64,000 nt of DNA from contig NZ_JAHHUL010000019.1 of assembly GCF_019008365.1 (NCBI RefSeq), forward strand, positions 1 through 64,000. The letters are read 5' to 3'. Positions 28,783-35,856 of this stretch are shown piece by piece; position 1 is the stretch's first letter; every line of letters begins with the position of its first letter. The notes beneath the pieces are model-generated. The model was not told the origin of the DNA. It ran no database searches and saw only the letters and a list, made by a program, of their open reading frames with translations. The DNA comes from Phosphitispora fastidiosa (GTDB lineage: Bacteria > Bacillota > Thermincolia > Thermincolales > UBA2595). Both the position numbers and the translations under genes were made by a program.

Positions 28783-29640
28783 ATGAAACTCTTAATTACA
28801 GGTTCTAAAGGAATGCTTGGTCATGCTTTGGCTAACGATTTATCAAAAGAGCATTACGTTTCTGGGCTAGACCTGCCAAATCTTGATATTAGTGAACTGG
28901 GAAATCTTCGAAAGGCCGTATTTTCTTATGAGCTAGACTTAATCATCAACGCAGCTGCCTACACCGATGTCGACGGCTGTGAAACAAACGAAGACCATGC
29001 TTTTATCGTAAACGCTACTGGTCCCCGTAATTTGGCTGTTGTGGCTAACGAACTCAACATTCCCCTTGTCCATATCAGCACAGACTACATCTTTGACGGG
29101 ACAAGCGCCATTCCCTATAAAGAATCAGATACACCCAATCCTCAAAGTATATACGGCAAATCAAAATTATTAGGTGAACAGCTTATCCGGGAATTGTGCA
29201 GCAAGCATTACATAATCCGTACCTCCTGGCTTTACGGTGAGCATGGCAAAAACTTTGTTGCTACCATACTGCGTTTGGCACAGGAACGCGACGAACTTGG
29301 CGTAGTCAATGACCAGACCGGGTCCCCGACATATACAGTGGATTTAGCCCAAGCTATCGCCAAAATTATTACAGAACCGGACTACGGTACTTACCACATT
29401 ACCAACAGCGGCACCTGCACCTGGTATGAATTCACTCTTGAGATATTCAGACAGGCCGGCATCAGGGGGGGAAGGGTTAACCCTATCACCACAGAGGAAC
29501 TAAACAGGCCCGCACCACGTCCCGTATATTCGGTTTTAGATAACAGCAAATGGCTTGCAATAGGGGGAACCCCTCTTCGTCATTATAAAGAGGCTTTAAG
29601 TGAGTATCTTAATTTGCTCACCAAGGAGGAAAAGAAATGA
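28783..29640 (+). CDS. rmlD: dTDP-4-dehydrorhamnose reductase
   Basis: A 285-residue short-chain reductase doing the last step of dTDP-L-rhamnose synthesis. GSKGMLGHALANDLS (NADPH loop), INAAAYTDVDGCE, STDYIFDGT and the catalytic YGKSK are present, as is the RTSWLYGEHGKNFVATILRL block of RmlD. Full usual length. It heads the order rmlD-A-C-B, with the next gene overlapping by four bases. Base composition rises from AT-rich to near 50% GC within its first 300 bases. Confidence 0.96.
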   Translation: MKLLITGSKGMLGHALANDLSKEHYVSGLDLPNLDISELGNLRKAVFSYELDLIINAAAYTDVDGCETNEDHAFIVNATGPRNLAVVANELNIPLVHISTDYIFDGTSAIPYKESDTPNPQSIYGKSKLLGEQLIRELCSKHYIIRTSWLYGEHGKNFVATILRLAQERDELGVVNDQTGSPTYTVDLAQAIAKIITEPDYGTYHITNSGTCTWYEFTLEIFRQAGIRGGRVNPITTEELNRPAPRPVYSVLDNSKWLAIGGTPLRHYKEALSEYLNLLTKEEKK

Positions 29641-30362
29641 AAGGCATAGTACTTGCGGGGGGGACAGGTTCAAGGCTTTTTCCGCTGACGAAAGTGACTA
29701 ATAAACACCTGCTTCCAGTCGGTCAGTATCCCATGATTTATCATCCGATTTTCAAACTAAGAAATGCCGGTATCAAAGAAATTCTTATTGTTACCGGCAA
29801 AGACCACATGGGAGATGTGGTCAACCTGCTGGGCAGCGGGTACGACTTCGGAATGGAGTTTACCTACCGTGTTCAGGATCAACCCGGGGGAATTGCCCAG
29901 GCCCTGGGACTGGCTGAACAGTTTGTCGGGGATGATTTGTGTACTGTCATTCTGGGGGACAATATTTTTGCTGATGAGATAACAGACAGTGTCAGGGATT
30001 TTAAAGCACAGAGAAAAGGAGCTAAAATACTCCTGAAACAGGTGGAAGACCCTCAGCGTTACGGGGTGGCCGAACTGCAGGGCTCGAATATCCTATCAAT
30101 TGAAGAAAAACCCCAGGTTCCCAAAAGCAGCTACTGTGTTACTGGAATATACATGTATGATTCCCGGGTATTTAATATAATAAAGACATTAAAACCTTCC
30201 GAACGGAGTGAGCTCGAAATAACTGATGTAAATAATGCTTATATACAGGAAGGCACACTCACTTACGGGGTTTTTGATGGTTGGTGGACAGACGCCGGTA
30301 CCTTTGAGTCTTTGTTAAAAGCCAATGAATTGGCTGACGGGCTTAAGCTTACAAGGGACTAA
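29637..30362 (+). CDS. rmlA: Short-form glucose-1-phosphate thymidylyltransferase
   Basis: A 241-residue sugar nucleotidyltransferase. VLAGGTGSRLFPLTKVTNKH is the NTP loop, LLPVGQYPMIYHPI follows, and ILGDNIFADE carries the metal aspartate; FDGWWTDAGTFESLLKAN closes it. Classical RmlA is about 290 residues; this short form lacks the C-terminal ~50. With rmlD, rmlC and rmlB adjacent, dTDP-glucose is the expected product. Confidence 0.9.
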   Translation: MKGIVLAGGTGSRLFPLTKVTNKHLLPVGQYPMIYHPIFKLRNAGIKEILIVTGKDHMGDVVNLLGSGYDFGMEFTYRVQDQPGGIAQALGLAEQFVGDDLCTVILGDNIFADEITDSVRDFKAQRKGAKILLKQVEDPQRYGVAELQGSNILSIEEKPQVPKSSYCVTGIYMYDSRVFNIIKTLKPSERSELEITDVNNAYIQEGTLTYGVFDGWWTDAGTFESLLKANELADGLKLTRD

Positions 30363-30400
30363 GACAATGCCGGATACTATTAAGTATAGGGGTGAATTTT

Positions 30401-30862
30401 ATGAACCTCATAGATGGTGTAAAGACAAAAAACCTCAGGGTCATCCCCGATGAGCGCGGCCGTCTCATGGAAATGCTGCGCTGTGATGACGAACTGTTTG
30501 CCGGATTTGGCCAGGCCTATATGACTACTGCTTATCCCGGCGTCGTCAAGGGGTGGCATTACCATAAAAAACAGTTGGACAACTTTGTTGTTGTCAAGGG
30601 GATGATGAAAGTTGTCCTCTTTGACAGCAGGGAGGATTCACCGACCAAAGGAGAGGTCAATGAATTCTTTATGGGTACGCATAATCCCATCCTGTTGCAG
30701 ATTCCCACTTATGTATATCACGGTTTCAAATGTATCAGTGATGAGGAAGCCATGGTGGTAAATTTCCCTACTAAACCATACAACTACAATGAGCCGGATG
30801 AATTCCGCGTGCATCCTCATGATAACGACATTCCCTATGACTGGACCAGAAAGGACGGGTAA
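30401..30862 (+). CDS. rmlC: dTDP-4-dehydrorhamnose 3,5-epimerase family cupin
   Basis: A 153-residue cupin; ordinary RmlC is about 180. VIPDERGRLMEMLR and VVKGWHYHKKQLDNFVVVKG hold the catalytic His and the Lys, and FPTKPYNYNEPDEFRVHPHD with NDIPYDW correspond to the C-terminal RmlC block. The ATG at 30401 follows AGGGGTG. Being short and divergent, it could be a 3-epimerase rather than a 3,5-epimerase, but the three partner genes favour the rhamnose route. Confidence 0.82.
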   Translation: MNLIDGVKTKNLRVIPDERGRLMEMLRCDDELFAGFGQAYMTTAYPGVVKGWHYHKKQLDNFVVVKGMMKVVLFDSREDSPTKGEVNEFFMGTHNPILLQIPTYVYHGFKCISDEEAMVVNFPTKPYNYNEPDEFRVHPHDNDIPYDWTRKDG

Positions 30863-30863
30863 A

Positions 30864-31832
30864 ATGAACGGCAAAACACTTCTGGTCACCGGAGGGGCAG
30901 GCTTTATCGGGTCAAATTTTATTCTGTATATGTTTAACAGATATCCTGATGTAAAAATCATTAATCTTGATTTACTCACTTATGCAGGCAACCTGGAGAA
31001 CCTCAAAGATATTGCGGATAACCCCAGTTACACCTTTGTCAAAGGCGATATTGCCGACACCGGGGTTGTTAACAGGGTTGTACCGGGAGCTAATTATATT
31101 GTCAATTTCGCTGCCGAATCTCATGTGGACCGCAGCATCGAGGACCCGCTCGTTTTCATTAAGACAAATGTGATGGGGACCCAAGTTCTGCTTGATGCTG
31201 CCAAAAAGCACGGTGTGGAGCGGTATCTGCAGGTTTCCACCGATGAAGTTTACGGATCCCTGGGGCCAACCGGATATTTTACTGAAGAAACCCCGATTGC
31301 CCCAAACAGCCCGTATTCTGCCAGCAAAGCAGGCGCCGATATGCTAGTCAGGGCTTATTATGAGACTTACGGTCTGCCGGTACTTATCACCCGCTGCTCA
31401 AATAATTATGGTCCCTACCAGTTTCCCGAGAAGCTAATCCCATTTTTCATCAAGAAACTGCTGAACGGCCAAAAGGTGCCCGTATATGGTGACGGGTTAA
31501 ATGTCCGGGACTGGCTGTATGTTGAGGACCACTGTTCTGCAATTGATATGGTCCTGCAAAAGGGCATGGTTGGTGAGGTATATAATATTGGTGGTAATAA
31601 TGAAAAGACCAATATGGAGATAACGAAACTCATCTTACAAGGCCTTGGGAAACCCGAGACTATGATAGAATATGTCAAAGACAGACTAGGCCATGACCGC
31701 AGGTATGCCATTGATTCAGGAAAGATTAAAAGTAAACTGGGGTGGCAGCCAGCAACATCTTTTGAGGATGGCATAGCAATGACAATAAAGTGGTATCTCG
31801 ATAACAGGGATTGGTGGGAGAAAATAGGTTGA
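30864..31832 (+). CDS. rmlB: dTDP-glucose 4,6-dehydratase
   Basis: A 322-residue extended short-chain dehydrogenase. LLVTGGAGFIGSNFILYM (NAD loop), AAESHVDRSI, STDEVYGSLG with the catalytic DE pair, and YSASK. NNYGPYQFPEKLIPFFI and VRDWLYVEDHC complete the family pattern. The ATG at 30864, two bases after the rmlC stop and following AAAGGACGGG, is chosen over an ATG 75 bases upstream inside rmlC. Its stop lies inside the -35 box of the mazEF promoter. Confidence 0.96.
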   Translation: MNGKTLLVTGGAGFIGSNFILYMFNRYPDVKIINLDLLTYAGNLENLKDIADNPSYTFVKGDIADTGVVNRVVPGANYIVNFAAESHVDRSIEDPLVFIKTNVMGTQVLLDAAKKHGVERYLQVSTDEVYGSLGPTGYFTEETPIAPNSPYSASKAGADMLVRAYYETYGLPVLITRCSNNYGPYQFPEKLIPFFIKKLLNGQKVPVYGDGLNVRDWLYVEDHCSAIDMVLQKGMVGEVYNIGGNNEKTNMEITKLILQGLGKPETMIEYVKDRLGHDRRYAIDSGKIKSKLGWQPATSFEDGIAMTIKWYLDNRDWWEKIG

Positions 31833-31857
31833 CCGATGTATATACTTTGTATATACT
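31829..31857 (+). promoter_or_regulatory. mazEF promoter with twin operator
   Basis: TTGACC (31829-31834), 17 bases, TATACT (31852-31857). Two identical self-palindromic boxes GTATATAC lie at 31838-31845 and 31849-31856, one in the spacer and one over the -10, 11 bases apart. This suits autorepression by MazE. The -35 box overlaps the rmlB stop codon. Confidence 0.75.
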
Positions 31858-31880
31858 AAGCTTAAAGGGAGGTGTGTTCA

Positions 31881-32123
31881 ATGTATACCACTATTCACAG
31901 GTGGGGTAACAGTCAGGCAGTTCGTTTACCTAAAGGTATATTAGAGATAGCTTCCTTACGTGAGAATGATCAGGTAGAAATTACGGCAGAACACGATTGT
32001 ATTATCATCAGGCGGGCCAAGAAAAAGCATTTAACAATAGAGGAACGATTCGAAGGATATTCAGGTGATTATCAATGTAAAGAACTGGATAGCGGCAAAC
32101 CGGTTGGAAATGAGGTCTGGTAA
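31881..32123 (+). CDS. mazE: MazE-type antitoxin
   Basis: An 80-residue AbrB-fold protein: YTTIHRWGNSQAVRLPKGIL is the swapped-hairpin DNA-binding part, and the C-terminal 35 residues (IEERFEGYSGDYQC onward) are the flexible tail that wraps MazF. It neutralises the toxin and should repress its own promoter. GGGAGGTG (31867-31874) sets the ATG at 31881. The stop overlaps the mazF start by one base. Confidence 0.93.
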   Translation: MYTTIHRWGNSQAVRLPKGILEIASLRENDQVEITAEHDCIIIRRAKKKHLTIEERFEGYSGDYQCKELDSGKPVGNEVW

Positions 32124-32467
32124 TGCCGTATATACCGGAGCAGGGAGATATAATTATTCTGAATTTTAACCCACAAGCAGGACACGAACAGAAGGGTAAC
32201 AGACCGGCATTAGTGGTTAGCAATAAGACCTTTAACAGGCGTACCCGTATTGCTGTGGTTTGTCCGATCACAAATACGGATCGTGGGTTCCCTCTACATA
32301 TATCCCTTGATGATAGGACTTTAACAACCGGTGTGGTTATGTGTGAACAGGTTAAGTCACTTGATATAAGCGCAAGAAATGCAGTTTTTAAGGAGAAGGC
32401 TCCTTTAGACATTGTTGAAGAAGTGACAGATGTAATTGTTGGATTTTTTGAAGGGCATTCTAAATGA
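32123..32467 (+). CDS. mazF: MazF/PemK-type endoribonuclease toxin
   Basis: A 114-residue toxin. IPEQGDIIILNFNPQAGHEQ, KGNRPALVVSN, AVVCPITNTDRGFPLHI and VVMCEQVKSLDI are the family blocks, including the catalytic Arg and the Thr in PIT. It cuts RNA at a short motif when freed from MazE. Full length, with a terminator right behind it; the pair is a separate transcription unit between the rml genes and the FN3-SLH gene. Confidence 0.94.
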   Translation: MPYIPEQGDIIILNFNPQAGHEQKGNRPALVVSNKTFNRRTRIAVVCPITNTDRGFPLHISLDDRTLTTGVVMCEQVKSLDISARNAVFKEKAPLDIVEEVTDVIVGFFEGHSK

Positions 32468-32473
32468 TAACAG

Positions 32474-32501
32474 GCGCTTGCTTAAACAGCAAGCGCTTTT
32501 T
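32474..32501 (+). terminator. Terminator after mazF
   Basis: GCGCTTGCT (32474-32482) and AGCAAGCGC (32488-32496) form a perfect 9-bp stem with a five-base loop, followed by TTTTT. The 220 bases after it up to the next gene hold no clear feature apart from an AT-rich stretch. Confidence 0.92.
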
Positions 32502-32724
32502 GCTTCCTGCTGCTGCCCGATTCTCCCAAAACACTACAAATTCCCCCTTTCTTTTTGTTTGCTTTCCTGTAATCGATATAGATATAATTTTGCTAGGAAT
32601 ATAATGGAAGGGAGGGAAACAATAGTAATAATTAGTTGTTGGGGCAGATAATATGTGAATGATAGTAGAAAATAGATAACACAGTGCGGGTCGGCATATG
32701 TGTTAAAAAGTGGAGGCGGTCTGC

Positions 32725-35202
32725 TTGTTTATTAGGTTACCAGAAAAAGGGTTACCCCAGAGGTTTTATACCGGTACAGTACTGCTGCTGTTTTTAATGT
32801 GTGTCAGCTGCCTTTTCCCGGCAGCAGCCCTGGCAGCCATAGCGACGCCGGCTGGTGTGGATGCAGATGTGACCGGTGATACCTCAGTCCGGCTGAGTTG
32901 GAGTTCTGTCAGCGGGGCCACAGGTTACAAGGTCTACAAAAGTGAAAACGGCACTACGTTTTCCGAGGCCGGAGAAGTTTCCGGAACTACAACTTCTTAT
33001 ACTGCGGAAAATCTGGTGCGCTACCGGACCTATTATTTTGCGGTTACAGCCCTGAAGGATCAGGAGGAGTCAACCCGAACCACAGTCAAGGTTCTTTTGG
33101 ATGACGGGCGGCCAACAGACCCGACAAATTTAAAACTCAACGGATCACAGACGGCAAATGCCATACCGTTAATTTGGACCGGGTCGCGTGATGACAGTAA
33201 TATCGTAAAATACAAGTTGTATTCTAAAAAGCAAAATGAAACCGAATATAAACTGCTGGCAACTACAGAGTCAAGCCAGTATACAGCACAAAACCTTCTT
33301 CCCAAGACTTCGTACTTCTTTTATGTGTATGCTGTTGACGGAGCGGGAAACATTTCGGCCAACCCTACCAATACCCTCATTGTGGACACCCTGGCTGCGG
33401 TCGTTGATACCCAAAAACCGGCTGCCCCCAGGATATGGGCAGCTGCAGTAAGTACCAGTAAAGTAAAAATTACCTGGTCAGGGGCTTCGGACAATGTGGG
33501 GGTTACCGGATATGACCTGTACCGGGCAGTGGGGAGCGGAGGCTTTTCCCGGATTGCCGGGCCGAGTTCCTCACCTTGCTATGACGACAGCCTGAGTTCC
33601 AATAAGACCTACAAGTATTATATCAAGGCAAAGGATGCGGCCGGAAATATATCTGATGCCAGTAACACTGTAACCGTAATTACGAATGGTGACACAACAA
33701 AGCCTTCAGTACCCAAGAATTTCAGCTATTCAATGGTAAGTGATTCGGAGGTCAAGCTATCATGGGGGGCTGCCACAGACAATAAAGGAGTAACCGGCTA
33801 CAAGATTTACCGGGCTGTAGACTCAGGAAGTTATGCCTATTTAGGCGCAACTTCGGGGACATCATACAATAATAAGGGGTTAAGTGATAACAGGGAATAC
33901 AAGTACTACGTAACTGCATATGACGCTGCAGGCAATGAATCGGACCGTACCGGTATTATTACAATAAACGGAGATACTGAAGCAGTAGAAAAGACTATTG
34001 ATGAAGACAGGGACAGTTATGTGATTCTGGAAGATATTATGAGAATTGATGTACCTTCTGAGGCGATAACCAAAGATACCACTTTCAGGCTGGAAACAGG
34101 AAGTTTCGGTGAATACTCCAATTCGGGCTACAAGACAATTGGTCTGCCGGTGAAGGTTACGGCAAAGGCGGGAAGCTCAAAAGTTACCAGCTTCCGGGAT
34201 GAAATAAAAATTACCATGTATTATACTTCATCGCAGTTAGGGAGCGCCAAAAGCAGCAAGCTGTGTATTTATTACTGGGATGAGGCCAACGATGTCTGGG
34301 CTCCCCTGGAGACTACGGTATCTTCTTCTTCCAAAAAGGCGACAGCCAAGACCGACCACCTGACTGTTTTTGCACTCCTCGCCGATACCTCGGAACCGGA
34401 TAAACCAACCCTGAAAAATTCCTCTGCGACTGACAGGAGGATTATTAATCTGTCCGGGAACGCTGAGGAATACGCTGAAGTGGAAATAGAGTTAAACGGG
34501 GATGAATATGAGACTACTGCCAACGGGAAAGGCTCCTTCAGCCTTGAAGTGATGCTGAAAAAGGGAACCAATACTATTCAGCTGCGAGCTACAGATGCAG
34601 TCGGTAACCGGAGCAGCTGGTCCAAAGAATACACTATTCGCTGCTCCCCCGATCACAGCGCAAAAGATATTTCGGGACACTGGGCTGAGTTTAACATCCA
34701 AAAGGGCCTGGAAACGGGTATCATCAATGGCTATAAGGATGGCACCTTCAAACCGGACCGGACTGTCACCAGGGCGGAATTCTGCAAGCTGGTGGTCCTG
34801 GCCCTTGGGCAAAAGCCGGTCAGCAGCCCGCGCCTAGCGTTCAGGGACAGGGGGTCAATCCCTGACTGGGCAGAGGGATATATTGCCAGAGCAGTGGATA
34901 AGGGGTTGATTGACGGGTATACTGACGACACCTTCAGAGCGAACCGCCAGATCACCAGGGAAGAAATGGCAGTTATTCTGATTCGGGCAGCCGGCCTTGA
35001 GGACGAGGCCGAAGATGCCCGGAATGACAAGCTTAGTTTCCGTGATGCGTCCAAGATACAGAAATGGGCCCGGGGCGCTGTGGTGATCGCCGTGGATAAG
35101 GAAATTATCAGCGGGTATCCCAATGATAATTTTGGTCCCGGAAGGTATGCCAGCAGGGCAGAAGCTGTGACCATGCTGCTGAAGGCAGAAAAGATACTGT
35201 AA
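32725..35202 (+). CDS. Multidomain FN3-SLH surface protein
   Basis: An 825-residue secreted protein. TTG at 32725 follows GTGGAGGCGG and starts a signal peptide ending near ALAAIA. Four fibronectin type III-like domains (about 35-125, 130-225, 230-320, 325-415) have the TGYKVYRA-like strand and YKYYIKAKDAAGN-like strand in turn. A ZU5-like or related beta region lies around 430-550 and an Ig-like fold with GTNTIQLRATDAVGNRS near 620-640. Three SLH domains at about 650-820 anchor it to the wall. No catalytic motif is visible; a glycan-binding, adhesion or structural role is likely. GC-richer than the S-layer gene. Confidence 0.9.
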   Translation: MFIRLPEKGLPQRFYTGTVLLLFLMCVSCLFPAAALAAIATPAGVDADVTGDTSVRLSWSSVSGATGYKVYKSENGTTFSEAGEVSGTTTSYTAENLVRYRTYYFAVTALKDQEESTRTTVKVLLDDGRPTDPTNLKLNGSQTANAIPLIWTGSRDDSNIVKYKLYSKKQNETEYKLLATTESSQYTAQNLLPKTSYFFYVYAVDGAGNISANPTNTLIVDTLAAVVDTQKPAAPRIWAAAVSTSKVKITWSGASDNVGVTGYDLYRAVGSGGFSRIAGPSSSPCYDDSLSSNKTYKYYIKAKDAAGNISDASNTVTVITNGDTTKPSVPKNFSYSMVSDSEVKLSWGAATDNKGVTGYKIYRAVDSGSYAYLGATSGTSYNNKGLSDNREYKYYVTAYDAAGNESDRTGIITINGDTEAVEKTIDEDRDSYVILEDIMRIDVPSEAITKDTTFRLETGSFGEYSNSGYKTIGLPVKVTAKAGSSKVTSFRDEIKITMYYTSSQLGSAKSSKLCIYYWDEANDVWAPLETTVSSSSKKATAKTDHLTVFALLADTSEPDKPTLKNSSATDRRIINLSGNAEEYAEVEIELNGDEYETTANGKGSFSLEVMLKKGTNTIQLRATDAVGNRSSWSKEYTIRCSPDHSAKDISGHWAEFNIQKGLETGIINGYKDGTFKPDRTVTRAEFCKLVVLALGQKPVSSPRLAFRDRGSIPDWAEGYIARAVDKGLIDGYTDDTFRANRQITREEMAVILIRAAGLEDEAEDARNDKLSFRDASKIQKWARGAVVIAVDKEIISGYPNDNFGPGRYASRAEAVTMLLKAEKIL

Positions 35203-35219
35203 AATAATTTTCTATTGAT

Positions 35220-35253
35220 TTTAAAGAAGGTCTCTTAAAGAGGCCTTCTTTAA
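35220..35253 (+). terminator. Terminator after FN3-SLH gene
   Basis: AAAGAAGGTCTCTT and AAGAGGCCTTCTTT (35223-35251) form a near-perfect stem with almost no loop, preceded by T/A-rich and followed by TAAT. The U-tract is within the stem end. Confidence 0.75.
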
Positions 35254-35322
35254 TACTTAAGGTTAGCGTAAATAATAATCTTACTTTGAAAGCAGCACAA
35301 ATTTAATTAATACAATAGGCAT

Positions 35323-35351
35323 TTGTCGATATTGTGTTTTTATGGTAAAAT
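35323..35351 (+). promoter_or_regulatory. Toxin promoter
   Basis: TTGTCG (35323-35328), 17 bases, TAAAAT (35346-35351). It lies just upstream of the inverted repeat that begins at 35358. Confidence 0.5.
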
Positions 35352-35415
35352 TTAGTTGTACAACTGCATAAGTGCGGGTGGGCGGCCAATCCCTCATAGA
35401 AAGGGGGTGAGGCCA

Positions 35416-35529
35416 GTGACAATTTTCGAGGCAATATATCTAATGCTATCCTTTGGGATGTATACTCTGGGTGTTGCGTCACTGATTATTTCACTGATTG
35501 TCTTAGTATACTACATAAGAAAAAAGTAG
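35416..35529 (+). CDS. Hol_Tox-like type I toxin (37 residues)
   Basis: A 37-residue single-helix membrane peptide: MTIFEAIYLMLSFGMYTLGV, then a hydrophobic helix and the basic end RKK. This pattern (FEA..LMLSFG, ending in lysines) is that of the putative holin-like toxins related to TxpA/BsrG of type I toxin-antitoxin pairs. GTG start with a strong AAGGGGGTGAGG site. The stop codon lies in the left arm of a hairpin (35514-35563) that is a good terminator for the antisense strand. Expected action: insertion into the cell membrane when its antisense RNA is lost. Confidence 0.8.
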   Translation: MTIFEAIYLMLSFGMYTLGVASLIISLIVLVYYIRKK

Positions 35530-35563
35530 TCCCACCTGCAAAGTGTACTACTTCTTTCTTATG
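35514..35563. terminator. Bidirectional terminator at toxin 3' end
   Basis: The CATAAGA segment with AGTAGT pairs with ACTACT and CTTATG across a 16-base loop. Read on the minus strand it gives AGTAGT...ACTACTTTTTTC, a hairpin followed by a U-run, ending the antisense RNA; on the + strand it ends the toxin message less convincingly. The two 3' ends would overlap. Confidence 0.6.
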
Positions 35564-35640
35564 CTAACCGACCGCTCACTTGCGGTAGTTGTACGTGCTA
35601 GGGTGCTGGTAACACCTAGTTAATTTATGCTCAATTTGTA
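35514..35640 (-). ncRNA. Antisense antitoxin RNA
   Basis: A minus-strand promoter, TTGTAA - 18 - TATAAT, lies at 35675 down to 35646 (the + strand reads TTACAA at 35670 and ATTATA at 35646). Transcription would start near 35639 and stop in the hairpin at 35514, giving about 125 bases that overlap the 3' end of the toxin message. CTAGGGTG/CACCTAG (35598-35619) can fold into a stem. This matches the TxpA/RatA arrangement. The remaining bases 35676-35856 before the next gene show no clear feature. Confidence 0.55.
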
Positions 35641-35856
35641 CCCTTATTATACAACGGGTACACGATAAATTACAATACTTCCCTTTTAAAATTATTATCT
35701 AAAATTAATAGTATCATCCAGCAGCCGGTCTACTTTTTTACACGGTTCTTTTTCAGTTGTGAGAAGTCTATAGAGAGGGAGGATTTTACCGGATTTAGTC
35801 GAACCATATAGATTAACACAATAATACCACTACATATCATATTCAGGAGGACAAGT

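Larger units (their letters stand above)
35358..35594. repeat. Inverted repeat flanking the toxin gene
   Basis: GTACAACT with CATAAGTG (35358-35374) is matched in reverse complement by CACTTGCGGTAGTTGTAC (35577-35594), and the similarity continues inward over the GGGTGGGCGG / CCGACCGCTC segments. In a + strand message the 5' and 3' ends could pair and hide the ribosome site, as described for other type I toxin messages. Confidence 0.6.

Noticed and set aside
30789-30863. Earlier start for rmlB inside rmlC
   Set aside because: The added residues do not match the family, while the ATG at 30864 has a ribosome site and gives the normal NAD loop position.
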